A stretch of 5,461 bases of DNA from positions 1-5,461 of the forward strand of contig JAEZLB010000347.1 in assembly GCA_023435945.1 (NCBI GenBank), given 5' to 3'. Below are positions 1 to 5,461 of this stretch, piece by piece (within the stretch, counting starts at the first letter, position 1; every line of letters begins with the position of its first letter). The stretch comes from Pseudomonadota bacterium. GTDB taxonomy: Bacteria > Pseudomonadota > Gammaproteobacteria > Burkholderiales > Burkholderiaceae_D. The position numbers and the translations under genes are program-made. The notes beneath the pieces were generated by a model. That model had not been told where the DNA came from, did not search any database, and was given only the letters and a program-made list of their open reading frames with translations.

Positions 1-617
1 GAAATCTGGAGCTGCTGCAACGACTGGTCGGCCTCGATATCAAAACGGCAGCCTTGTCCGACCGCTTCATTTATTTATGGGGGGAAGCAGGATCTGGCAA
101 AACCCATCTGTTGCGCGCTCTGGAACAAGCTGCCCAGGCACGCTATCTGGATAGCGAAACCGATCCCGCAGCCTTTGTCCTTGATCCCGCCATCCCACTT
201 TATCTGATCGACGATTGCGATGGCTTGTCGCCTCCTGCTCAGATCGCGGCTTTTGCACTCTTTAACCAAGTGAGAGAAAATGGCGCCGCGTTGATCACGA
301 CTGGCGCACAGCCACCTGCCACACTGGGCGTACGCGAGGACTTGCGCACGCGTTTAGGCTGGGGACTGGTGTATCAGGTGCAAGGGCTGACCGATGAAGA
401 AAAGATCGCGGCACTCCACCAGGCCGCTCAAATTCGGGGCCTGACATTGTCTACGGGCGTGTTACCCTATCTGATCACGCATTTCCGCCGTGACATGCGC
501 TCGTTATCAGCCATGCTGGATGCGCTGGACCGTTATTCGCTGGAGACCCTGCGACCGATTACCTTGCCCTTGCTGCGCGAGTTGCTGCAACAGGGCGATG
601 ATGTAAAAGCACAATGA
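1..617 (+). CDS. hda: Hda, DnaA-related AAA+ regulator of replication initiation (5' partial)
   Basis: Hda, bound to ADP and docked on the DNA-loaded sliding clamp, stimulates ATP hydrolysis by DnaA and so prevents re-initiation (RIDA). The open frame enters from the left edge (first whole codon at 3-5) and runs 204 residues to TGA. The TTG at 54 lies inside the protein, so it is not the start. Numbering from base 3: Walker A GEAGSGKT at 27-34, Walker B LYLIDD at 66-71, a sensor-1-like ITTG at 98-101, the arginine-finger segment RTRLGWG at 115-121 (Arg117 aligns with the E. coli Hda finger), and sensor 2 RRDMRSL at 162-168. The protein ends shortly after, with no helix-turn-helix DnaA domain IV; this separates Hda from DnaA. 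About 25-30 N-terminal residues, including the expected clamp-binding motif, lie outside the window. The stop overlaps the next gene's ATG (ATGA). Family assignment is firm from motifs and architecture. Confidence 0.93.
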   Translation, partial: NLELLQRLVGLDIKTAALSDRFIYLWGEAGSGKTHLLRALEQAAQARYLDSETDPAAFVLDPAIPLYLIDDCDGLSPPAQIAAFALFNQVRENGAALITTGAQPPATLGVREDLRTRLGWGLVYQVQGLTDEEKIAALHQAAQIRGLTLSTGVLPYLITHFRRDMRSLSAMLDALDRYSLETLRPITLPLLRELLQQGDDVKAQ

Positions 618-1285
618 ATCTGACACTGTTTGACCTTGACCATACGCTGCTGCCCTTGGATTCCGACTACGAGTGGGGGCAGTTCATGGTACGCATCGGT
701 GCGGTAGATGCTGATGCCTTTGCCGCCCGCAATGCCGAGTTTTTCCGCCAGTATCAGGGCGGCACGCTCGACCCAGTCGAATACCTGGAATTCGTATTCG
801 GCACCTTGTCGCGTTTTTCACGCAGTCAGCTCGATGCCTGGCATGCGCAGTTCATGGAAGAAGTGATTCATCCGGTCATCAAACCCCGTGCGCGCGAACT
901 GGTAGAACGTCACCTGGATGCCGGCGACACGATCATGATCATCACTGCCACCAATCGCTTTGTGACTGCGCCGATTGCCCAGGCCTTCGGCGTTCAGAAC
1001 CTGATTGCAGCCGAACCCGAACTGACGCCGGAAGGCGAGATCACCGGCAAGATCGTCGGCACGCCACCTTACGGCGCTGGCAAAGTCGTAAATTTGCAAG
1101 CATGGCTGGCACAGCAGGACAAAACGCTGGACAGCTTCGAGCGCAGCACGTTCTACAGTGACTCACAAAACGATATACCTTTATTAAGCCTGGTCACACA
1201 TCCTGTCGCCACCAACCCGAATGCCAGGTTGACTGCGCATGCGCAGGCGCAGGGCTGGCCCATCCTCAATCTGTTCGATGATTAA
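614..1285 (+). CDS. HAD-IB family phosphatase (SerB-like), substrate unknown
   Basis: A 223-residue haloacid-dehalogenase hydrolase of the IB/phosphoserine-phosphatase-like group, predicted cytosolic and Mg-dependent. All four HAD motifs are visible: motif I FDLDHT at 6-11 (nucleophile Asp7, acid/base Asp9), motif II Thr111 in IITATN, motif III Lys157 in GAGK, and motif IV YSDSQND with Asp183 and Asp187. The stretch between motifs I and II is the small helical C1 cap that selects substrate. No signal peptide or membrane segment is seen. The ATG at 614 overlaps the hda stop by four bases, and no convincing Shine-Dalgarno precedes it, so translation is probably coupled to hda. Relatives are often labelled phosphoserine phosphatase, but group IB proteins act on varied small phosphomonoesters and I cannot tell which applies. 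It could also be a histidinol-phosphate or other metabolite phosphatase. Family is certain; substrate is not. Confidence 0.9.
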   Translation: MNLTLFDLDHTLLPLDSDYEWGQFMVRIGAVDADAFAARNAEFFRQYQGGTLDPVEYLEFVFGTLSRFSRSQLDAWHAQFMEEVIHPVIKPRARELVERHLDAGDTIMIITATNRFVTAPIAQAFGVQNLIAAEPELTPEGEITGKIVGTPPYGAGKVVNLQAWLAQQDKTLDSFERSTFYSDSQNDIPLLSLVTHPVATNPNARLTAHAQAQGWPILNLFDD

Positions 1286-2657
1286 GAAGCTGATTCGGCG
1301 CATTTTCGGCAACAAGCGCAATGCTGCTCCGGCAGTCGAGCCCGTGATTTACACGGCAAAGGCGCATGGTATCAATCCCAAACTGTTGTCACCCAACGCG
1401 GTGCGCGTTACGCAAACGCTGCAGGAAGCAGGCTTCAAGGCTTTCCTGGTGGGCGGTGCCGTGCGCGACCTGGTACTGGGCATCAAGCCCAAGGATTTCG
1501 ATGTGGCGACCAATGCGACACCCGAGCAGGTCAAGCGCCTGTTCCGTCGCGCCTTCATCATTGGCCGCCGTTTCCAGATCGTGCATGTCATGTTCGGCCA
1601 GGAACTGATCGAAGTTACGACCTTCCGTGGCAGTTCCGCTGATGATGCCCCCAAGGATGAACATGGACGAGTGCTGCGCGACAATACTTTCGGCGAACAG
1701 CATGAAGACGCAGAGCGCCGCGACTTCACCGTCAATGCGATGTATTACAACCCTGCCTCGCAGGAAGTACTGGACTATCACGGCGGTATGGATGATGTCC
1801 GCGCCAAGACCCTGCGCATGATAGGCATTCCTGAAGCACGTTACCGCGAAGATCCGGTACGCATGCTGCGCGTGGTGCGCTTCGCCGCCAAGCTCGGTTT
1901 TACTATTGATGCCGCCACGCGCGCCCCGATACCGGTCATGGCGCCGTTGATCGACAATGTGCCGGCCGCGCGCGTGTTCGACGAAATGCTCAAGCTCCTG
2001 ATGAGCGGCCATGCACACGCCTGTCTGCAACAACTGCGCTCCGAAGGCTTGCATCACGGCTTGTTGCCCTTGCTGGACGTGGTGCTGGAACAACCGCTGG
2101 GCGAAAAATTTGTGAAGCTTGCGCTCTCCAATACCGATGAGCGTATCAAACAGGACAAGCCTGTATCGCCAGGCTTCCTTTTCGCTTCCCTGCTGTGGCA
2201 CCAGGTGCTGGAGAAGTGGAAAGCGTATCAGGCTTCCGGCGAGTATCCGATTCCGGCACTGCATCTGGCAGCCGACGATGTGCTGAACGTGCAAACCGAA
2301 ACGCTGGCACTGCAGCGCCGCATTACTTCCGACATGCGCGAAATCTGGGCCATGCAGCCGCGCTTCGAGCGGCGCAGCGGCAAGTCACCCTACAAGCTGC
2401 TGGAACATCCGCGCATGCGTGCCGGCTACGATTTCCTGCTTCTGCGTTGCGCGTCGGGCGAGATCAATAATGAAATCGGTGAATGGTGGACTGCATTCAT
2501 TGCAGCGGACGGAGCAGAGAGAGAGGCGCTAATCAATAACCGCCAACGTGCCGAAAACGATGCGCCTGCCAAGAAACGCAAGCGCCGTCGCCGCTCCAAA
2601 TCAGGAGTACCGTCCGCATCAACAGCCGCGGCGGCAGATAATCAAGGCCAGGAATGA
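1278..2657 (+). CDS. pcnB: Poly(A) polymerase I
   Basis: PcnB adds 3' poly(A) tails to RNA, which promotes decay by exonucleases and, in E. coli, sets plasmid copy number through antisense RNA turnover. The 459-residue protein is a class II nucleotidyltransferase. LVGGAVRD (57-64) and KPKDFDV (71-77) carry the catalytic carboxylates Asp73 and Asp75. IIGRRFQIVHV (94-104) fits the signature that separates bacterial poly(A) polymerases from CCA-adding enzymes. RRDFTVNAMYY (147-157) and REDPVRMLRVVRF (190-202) are the family's neck motifs. A helical body follows, and residues 432-441 (KKRKRRRRSK) form a very basic, probably RNA-binding tail before a Ser/Ala-rich end. I chose ATG 1278, giving the usual MIKKLIRR start; the frame is open further upstream (to 1239), but that is out-of-frame HAD coding sequence. 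It overlaps the HAD gene by eight bases (ATGATTAA) and lacks a visible Shine-Dalgarno, which suggests coupling. Confidence 0.95.
   Translation: MIKKLIRRIFGNKRNAAPAVEPVIYTAKAHGINPKLLSPNAVRVTQTLQEAGFKAFLVGGAVRDLVLGIKPKDFDVATNATPEQVKRLFRRAFIIGRRFQIVHVMFGQELIEVTTFRGSSADDAPKDEHGRVLRDNTFGEQHEDAERRDFTVNAMYYNPASQEVLDYHGGMDDVRAKTLRMIGIPEARYREDPVRMLRVVRFAAKLGFTIDAATRAPIPVMAPLIDNVPAARVFDEMLKLLMSGHAHACLQQLRSEGLHHGLLPLLDVVLEQPLGEKFVKLALSNTDERIKQDKPVSPGFLFASLLWHQVLEKWKAYQASGEYPIPALHLAADDVLNVQTETLALQRRITSDMREIWAMQPRFERRSGKSPYKLLEHPRMRAGYDFLLLRCASGEINNEIGEWWTAFIAADGAEREALINNRQRAENDAPAKKRKRRRRSKSGVPSASTAAAADNQGQE
2644..2647 (+). promoter_or_regulatory. Modest ribosome binding site for folK
   Basis: AAGG lies six bases before the folK ATG at 2654 and within the last codons of pcnB. 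It supports this start, which also gives the canonical HPPK N-terminus. It is only a partial Shine-Dalgarno match, so coupling to pcnB termination may contribute as much. Confidence 0.45.
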
Positions 2658-3139
2658 AGACCGTAACGGCCTATATCGGCTTGGGCGCCAATCTCGGCGA
2701 CGCTGCTGTAGCAGTGCGCAGCGCTCTGAACGAATTGGCCGCCCTGCCGCACACCCGCCTGCGCGCCCAGTCCAGCCTGTTTCGCACGGCACCTGTCGAT
2801 GCCGGCGGCGATGACTATGTGAATGCCGTTGCCGCTATCGATACTGCGCTTTCCGCGGATGAATTACTGGCACAATTGCAATCGCTGGAAAACAAGCATG
2901 GCCGCGAACGACCTTATCTCAATGCGCCACGCACACTGGACCTGGACCTGCTGCTGTATGGCGAAGAACGAATCAACACGACGACGCTCACGGTGCCACA
3001 TCCGCGCATGACACAACGCGCCTTTGTGCTGATCCCACTCTTGCAGATTGATCCCTTTATTGCCATTCCCGGCATGGGCGCTGCTCACCAGTTTGTGCCG
3101 GGTGTGGCGAGCCAGTCCATACAAAAATTGTCCGACTAA
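2654..3139 (+). CDS. folK: 6-hydroxymethyl-7,8-dihydropterin pyrophosphokinase (HPPK)
   Basis: FolK transfers pyrophosphate from ATP to 6-hydroxymethyl-7,8-dihydropterin, the step before dihydropteroate synthase in folate synthesis. The 161-residue length is normal for a single-domain HPPK. Visible motifs in order: YIGLGANLGD (7-16), SLFRTAPVD (41-49), a pterin-site Asn in YVNAV (55-59), RTLDLDLLLYG (93-103) with the metal-binding Asp96 and Asp98, and PHPRMTQRAFVLIPL (115-129). E. coli HPPK carries a tryptophan in the flexible loop just before the DLD motif; here that loop reads RPYLNAPR, without it. The start ATG overlaps the pcnB stop as ATGA, with AAGG about six bases upstream as a modest ribosome site. 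Pairing pcnB with folK is a common proteobacterial arrangement. There is no fused FolB or FolP domain. Confidence 0.96.
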   Translation: MKTVTAYIGLGANLGDAAVAVRSALNELAALPHTRLRAQSSLFRTAPVDAGGDDYVNAVAAIDTALSADELLAQLQSLENKHGRERPYLNAPRTLDLDLLLYGEERINTTTLTVPHPRMTQRAFVLIPLLQIDPFIAIPGMGAAHQFVPGVASQSIQKLSD

Positions 3140-3170
3140 TCGCCAACCAATCGCTCATCTTTCATTCATC

Positions 3171-3518
3171 ATGCAGATCCCCGTCCTAGCGCAAACGACT
3201 TTGCTTCTGGTGCTGTCGAACATCTTCATGACCTTCGCCTGGTATGGCCATCTGAAGAATCTCGCGTCCAAGCCCTGGCTGATCGCCGCGCTGGTGAGCT
3301 GGGGCATCGCCCTGTTTGAGTATCTGCTGCAAGTGCCGGCCAATCGCATCGGCTACACGGAACTGAGCCTGGCACAGTTAAAGATCCTGCAGGAAGTGAT
3401 TACCTTGTCTGTGTTTGTGCCGTTTGCCATGTTCTACATGAACGAGCCATTCAAGCTGGATTACGTGTGGGCCGCCTTGTGCCTGCTGGGCGCAGTTTAT
3501 TTCATATTCAGATCATGA
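3171..3518 (+). CDS. DUF486-type small multidrug-transporter-fold membrane protein
   Basis: A 115-residue hydrophobic protein resembling the DUF486 / DMT (drug-metabolite transporter) superfamily. Four transmembrane helices can be read at about residues 5-25, 36-56, 70-90 and 96-113, and almost nothing lies outside the membrane, as in small EmrE-like four-helix units. Characteristic segments include FMTFAWYGHLK (19-29), EYLLQVPANRIGY (50-62) and FYMNEP (88-93), which match what I recall of the family. No substrate or transport activity is known to me. I chose ATG 3171 because it places the first helix immediately at the N-terminus; the open frame upstream overlaps the folK end and is polar and non-family. 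A 31-base spacer separates it from folK, and no Shine-Dalgarno precedes the ATG. Its TGA overlaps the next start (ATGA). Membership is likely; function is unknown. Confidence 0.85.
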   Translation: MQIPVLAQTTLLLVLSNIFMTFAWYGHLKNLASKPWLIAALVSWGIALFEYLLQVPANRIGYTELSLAQLKILQEVITLSVFVPFAMFYMNEPFKLDYVWAALCLLGAVYFIFRS

Positions 3519-4156
3519 GCCTGGAAAAATACCGATACATCGTCGTAGAAGGCCCGATCGGCGTCGGCAAGACAACGCTGGCACAACGCATCGCCGACAG
3601 CATAGGTGCCCAGACCATGCTGGAGCAACCGGAGGAAAACCCTTTCCTGGAGCGCTTCTACCGTGATGCCACTCACTACGCCTTGCCTGCGCAGATGTTT
3701 TTCCTGTTCCAGCGCATGGAGCAGTTGCGCAAACTGACGCAGACCGACATGTTCAACGCGCCGGTAGTTTCCGACTTCCTGCTCGACAAGGATCCCATCT
3801 TCGCCACGCTGACACTGGCCGATGACGAACTCAAGCTTTACCAGCAACTCTATGAACATGTACGCCCGCAAGCACCCCTGCCCGACCTGGTCATTTACTT
3901 GCAGGCACCTGCTGAAATCCTGGTCGAACGCGTGAGAAAACGCGGTGTGGCCATGGAGGCTGGTATTTCATCCGGCTATCTCCACCGCCTTTGTGAAAGT
4001 TACAGTCGTTTCTTTTATCATTACGATGGTGCGCCACTGCTGATCGTCAATAATGAAAGACTGAATCCGCTGGAGCGCCCGGAAGATTTCGACCTCCTGA
4101 TGAACCGCATTGCCAGCATGCGCGGTAAGCGGGAATTTTTTAATTTGGGAGAATAG
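3515..4156 (+). CDS. Deoxynucleoside kinase (dNK / deoxyguanosine-deoxyadenosine kinase family)
   Basis: A 213-residue cytosolic kinase that phosphorylates deoxynucleosides to their 5'-monophosphates for dNTP salvage. The P-loop GPIGVGKT lies at 13-20. [14 protein letters not shown] (36-49) holds Glu37, the likely catalytic base. [14 protein letters not shown] (84-97) takes the place of the family's ERS/DRS-type motif. [21 protein letters not shown] (124-144) leads into the arginine-rich LID that closes on phosphate. [18 protein letters not shown] (153-170) is the family's C-terminal helix with clustered aromatics. Purine deoxynucleosides are the usual substrates of bacterial members, but specificity cannot be read with certainty. 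I took ATG 3515 ([13 protein letters not shown]), which places the P-loop near the N-terminus and overlaps the previous stop as ATGA; an upstream extension would encode out-of-frame DUF486 sequence. It lacks a clear Shine-Dalgarno. Its stop lies one base before the panB ATG. Confidence 0.92.
   Translation: MSLEKYRYIVVEGPIGVGKTTLAQRIADSIGAQTMLEQPEENPFLERFYRDATHYALPAQMFFLFQRMEQLRKLTQTDMFNAPVVSDFLLDKDPIFATLTLADDELKLYQQLYEHVRPQAPLPDLVIYLQAPAEILVERVRKRGVAMEAGISSGYLHRLCESYSRFFYHYDGAPLLIVNNERLNPLERPEDFDLLMNRIASMRGKREFFNLGE
4147..4151 (+). promoter_or_regulatory. Strong ribosome binding site for panB
   Basis: GGGAG lies six bases before ATG 4158, within the last codons of the deoxynucleoside kinase gene. 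It is the best Shine-Dalgarno match before any gene in the window and settles the panB start, although the frame is open 16 codons further upstream. It implies panB can be translated well without relying only on coupling. Confidence 0.75.
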
Positions 4157-4157
4157 G

Positions 4158-4985
4158 ATGTCCAGCTATCTGCAGGAAAACCAGTCACAACGCCGCAAAC
4201 CGGTCACCCTGCCCGCTCTCTTGAAAATGCGCAGCGAAGGCGAAAAGATCACTATGCTGACTGCCTATGATGCGAGCTTTGCCGCGCTGATGGACAGAGC
4301 CGGTGTAGAAATGATTCTGGTCGGCGACTCCCTCGGCATGGTGTGCCAGGGACAATCCTCCACCTTGCCTGTCACTATCGATGAAGTGGCATATCACATG
4401 GCCAGCGTGGCACGCGGTAATGAAACAGCATTTCTGGCAGCGGACATGCCTTTCGGTAGTTACGCAACGCCTGAATCCACTTTCAATAATGCCGTGAAAC
4501 TGATGCAGGCGGGCGCGCAGATGGTGAAGCTCGAAGGTGGCGACTGGCTGTGCGATACCGTGCGCTTTCTGACAGAGCGTGCCATCCCCGTTTGCGCACA
4601 CTTGGGACTAACGCCACAATCCGTGCATCAATTCGGCGGTTTTAAAGTGCAAGCCAAAACGGAAGCTGCCGCCCAAAAACTAAAAGCCGATGCGCTGGCC
4701 TTACAAGAAGCCGGCGCAACCGTACTCATTCTCGAAGCCATTCCTGCAGGGCTGGCCAAGGAAGTCACCGATTCGCTCGCCATTCCCACGATTGGCATCG
4801 GTGCCGGCCCAGACTGCTCCGGCCAGGTTCTGGTCATGCACGATATGCTGGGCGTATTCCCAGGCCACAAACCTCGCTTCGTGAAGAATTTCATGGAAGG
4901 ACAAACCAGTATTGAAGGAGCTGTACGTGCTTATATGACAGCCGTAAAAGATGGCTCCTTCCCTGCTCCAGAACATTGCTTCTGA
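4158..4985 (+). CDS. panB: 3-methyl-2-oxobutanoate hydroxymethyltransferase (ketopantoate hydroxymethyltransferase)
   Basis: PanB transfers a hydroxymethyl group from 5,10-methylene-tetrahydrofolate to 2-oxoisovalerate, giving ketopantoate, the first committed step to pantothenate and coenzyme A. The 275-residue protein has a TIM-barrel pattern. Every active-site residue aligns with E. coli PanB at a constant offset of 12: Mg ligands Asp57 (VGDSLG), Asp96 (ADMPFGSY) and Glu126 (KLEGG), plus Lys124, His148 (CAHLGLTPQ) and the catalytic Glu193 (LEAIPA). [15 protein letters not shown] (212-226) and [17 protein letters not shown] (229-245) are strongly conserved. The N-terminus is about 12 residues longer than in E. 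coli (a polar lead-in before KPVTL). The start is fixed by a strong ribosome site one gene boundary upstream. panC does not follow; a terminator lies 43 bases after the stop, so panB closes the operon and panC must lie elsewhere. Confidence 0.97.
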   Translation: MSSYLQENQSQRRKPVTLPALLKMRSEGEKITMLTAYDASFAALMDRAGVEMILVGDSLGMVCQGQSSTLPVTIDEVAYHMASVARGNETAFLAADMPFGSYATPESTFNNAVKLMQAGAQMVKLEGGDWLCDTVRFLTERAIPVCAHLGLTPQSVHQFGGFKVQAKTEAAAQKLKADALALQEAGATVLILEAIPAGLAKEVTDSLAIPTIGIGAGPDCSGQVLVMHDMLGVFPGHKPRFVKNFMEGQTSIEGAVRAYMTAVKDGSFPAPEHCF

Positions 4986-5028
4986 TTAGAGAAGTAAACA
5001 TTTTCCAGGTCTTGATAGGCCCGGCAAT

Positions 5029-5061
5029 AAAAAAGGCGCTTGACCATCAAGCGCCTTTTTT
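5029..5061. terminator. Bidirectional intrinsic terminator between panB and can
   Basis: A perfect inverted repeat: GGCGCTTGA (5035-5043), a three-base loop CCA, and TCAAGCGCC (5047-5055), flanked by six A on the left and six T on the right. The A and T tracts also pair, extending the stem to 15 bp without mismatch. Each strand reads as a GC-rich hairpin followed by a U-run, so it can stop panB transcription rightward and can transcription leftward. It sits 43 bases after the panB stop and 9 bases from the can stop, as expected between convergent genes. Confidence 0.95.
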
Positions 5062-5070
5062 ACTGGATCG

Positions 5071-5461
5071 TTAATGATCCTTGTCATTTCTGTGTTCAGC
5101 GTACGACTCTATGCCTCTTTCCAGCCATCCCGACAGATCATCCTGACCGGCGAGCGTTACACCCAGATCGCGCAATAAGCCATCGCGCAAACCGTATACC
5201 CAGCTGTGTACCGTCAGTTCCTGGCCACGGTCCCATGCATCCTGCACAATGGTAGTCTGGCACACATTGAGTGCCTGCTCGACCACGTTCAGCTCGCAGA
5301 GTTTCTCATGACGCAGATGTTCAACGGCTTCGCCCAGATAGCGTTCATGACGCTGATTAATGTCCCGCACATGGCGCAACCAGTTATCAGCCAGGCCCAC
5401 GCGGCGACCCACCATGGCGGCCAATACGCCGGAACAGCCATAGTGGCCGCAGATAATGATG
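5071..5461 (-). CDS. can: Beta-class carbonic anhydrase, Can type (5' partial)
   Basis: This zinc enzyme interconverts CO2 and bicarbonate in the cytosol, supplying bicarbonate for carboxylases when CO2 is scarce. Reading leftward from the right edge, the frame gives 129 residues starting IIICGHYGCSGV and ending at TAA (5073-5071). The zinc ligands His (5443-5445) and Cys (5434-5436) are visible in CGHYGCSGV. The other ligand pair (Cys and Asp of the N-terminal CxDSR motif) lies beyond the window. NWLRHVRDI, LCELNVVEQ, TVHSWVYG and DGLLRDLGV follow the E. coli Can pattern closely, and the C-terminus has the expected length. The TTG/ATG codons near 5424 and 5415 are internal, because the zinc-binding motif lies upstream of them. 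It is convergent with panB and not part of that operon. The promoter is outside the window. Confidence 0.94.
   Translation of the reverse strand, partial: IIICGHYGCSGVLAAMVGRRVGLADNWLRHVRDINQRHERYLGEAVEHLRHEKLCELNVVEQALNVCQTTIVQDAWDRGQELTVHSWVYGLRDGLLRDLGVTLAGQDDLSGWLERGIESYAEHRNDKDH

Noticed and set aside
1239..1277. Upstream extension of pcnB
   Set aside because: The extra 13 codons are Arg/Ser-rich out-of-frame HAD coding sequence; the MIKKLIRR start at 1278 is the normal family N-terminus.
1389..2294. Long open frame (about 300 codons) on the - strand inside pcnB
   Set aside because: It lies wholly antisense to a motif-complete pcnB and has no recognisable domain, being rich in His/Gln and Ala as expected of a shadow frame.
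3048..3170. Upstream extension of the DUF486 gene into folK
   Set aside because: It would add 41 residues unlike the family and overlap the conserved end of folK. ATG 3171 starts directly before the first membrane helix.
3139..3171. Possible internal promoter or small RNA in the folK/DUF486 spacer
   Set aside because: The 31-base spacer is pyrimidine-rich and shows no paired -35/-10 boxes at proper spacing, no hairpin and no operator-like repeat.
4185..4601. Open frame of 138 codons on the - strand inside panB
   Set aside because: It is antisense to conserved PanB active-site coding sequence, has no family resemblance, and shows the Cys/His-rich composition typical of a shadow frame.
5040..5255. 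Open frame of 71 codons on the + strand over the terminator and can
   Set aside because: It begins inside the terminator hairpin and is antisense to can, with no ribosome site and no recognisable product.
1..5461. Mobile element, CRISPR array, tRNA, defence or toxin-antitoxin system
   Set aside because: I saw no repeat array, transposase motif, terminal inverted repeats, cloverleaf or abrupt composition change. Every gene is a recognisable housekeeping or conserved family member.

Overview
The window is an ordinary, densely packed chromosomal segment of a betaproteobacterium. Protein style (PcnB with a strongly basic tail, FolK, PanB, an E. coli Can-type carbonic anhydrase), moderately high GC and the order hda - HAD phosphatase - pcnB - folK - ... 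- panB fit Burkholderiales. Oxalobacteraceae (Herminiimonas-like) is my best guess from recall, but the genus is not proven by what is visible.

Layout. Seven genes run on the + strand with almost no space between them: the 3' part of hda (1-617, cut by the window edge), a HAD-IB phosphatase (614-1285), pcnB (1278-2657), folK (2654-3139), a small four-helix DUF486 membrane protein (3171-3518), a deoxynucleoside kinase (3515-4156) and panB (4158-4985). Four junctions overlap by 4 or 8 bases, one has a single-base gap, and only the folK/DUF486 junction has a real spacer (31 bases). The run ends in a perfect hairpin terminator (5029-5061) with an A-tract on one side and a T-tract on the other. 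It also serves the convergent gene on the - strand, a beta-class carbonic anhydrase (can, 5071-5461, 5' end beyond the window).

How the genes fit together. The spacing suggests one transcript with translational coupling. Hda restrains DnaA and so replication initiation; the deoxynucleoside kinase feeds salvaged deoxynucleosides toward dNTPs; FolK makes a folate precursor; PanB consumes 5,10-methylene-tetrahydrofolate to start pantothenate/CoA synthesis; PcnB polyadenylates RNA. The FolK-PanB link through folate is biochemically direct. The other links are plausible but inferred. The HAD phosphatase and the DUF486 protein have no assigned substrate or role.

I found no mobile element, CRISPR array, tRNA, rRNA, prophage remnant or defence-like system. 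All genes look intact apart from the two cut by the window edges. I do not see a previously undescribed system here; the findings below are modest leads about gene coupling and the two poorly characterised members.
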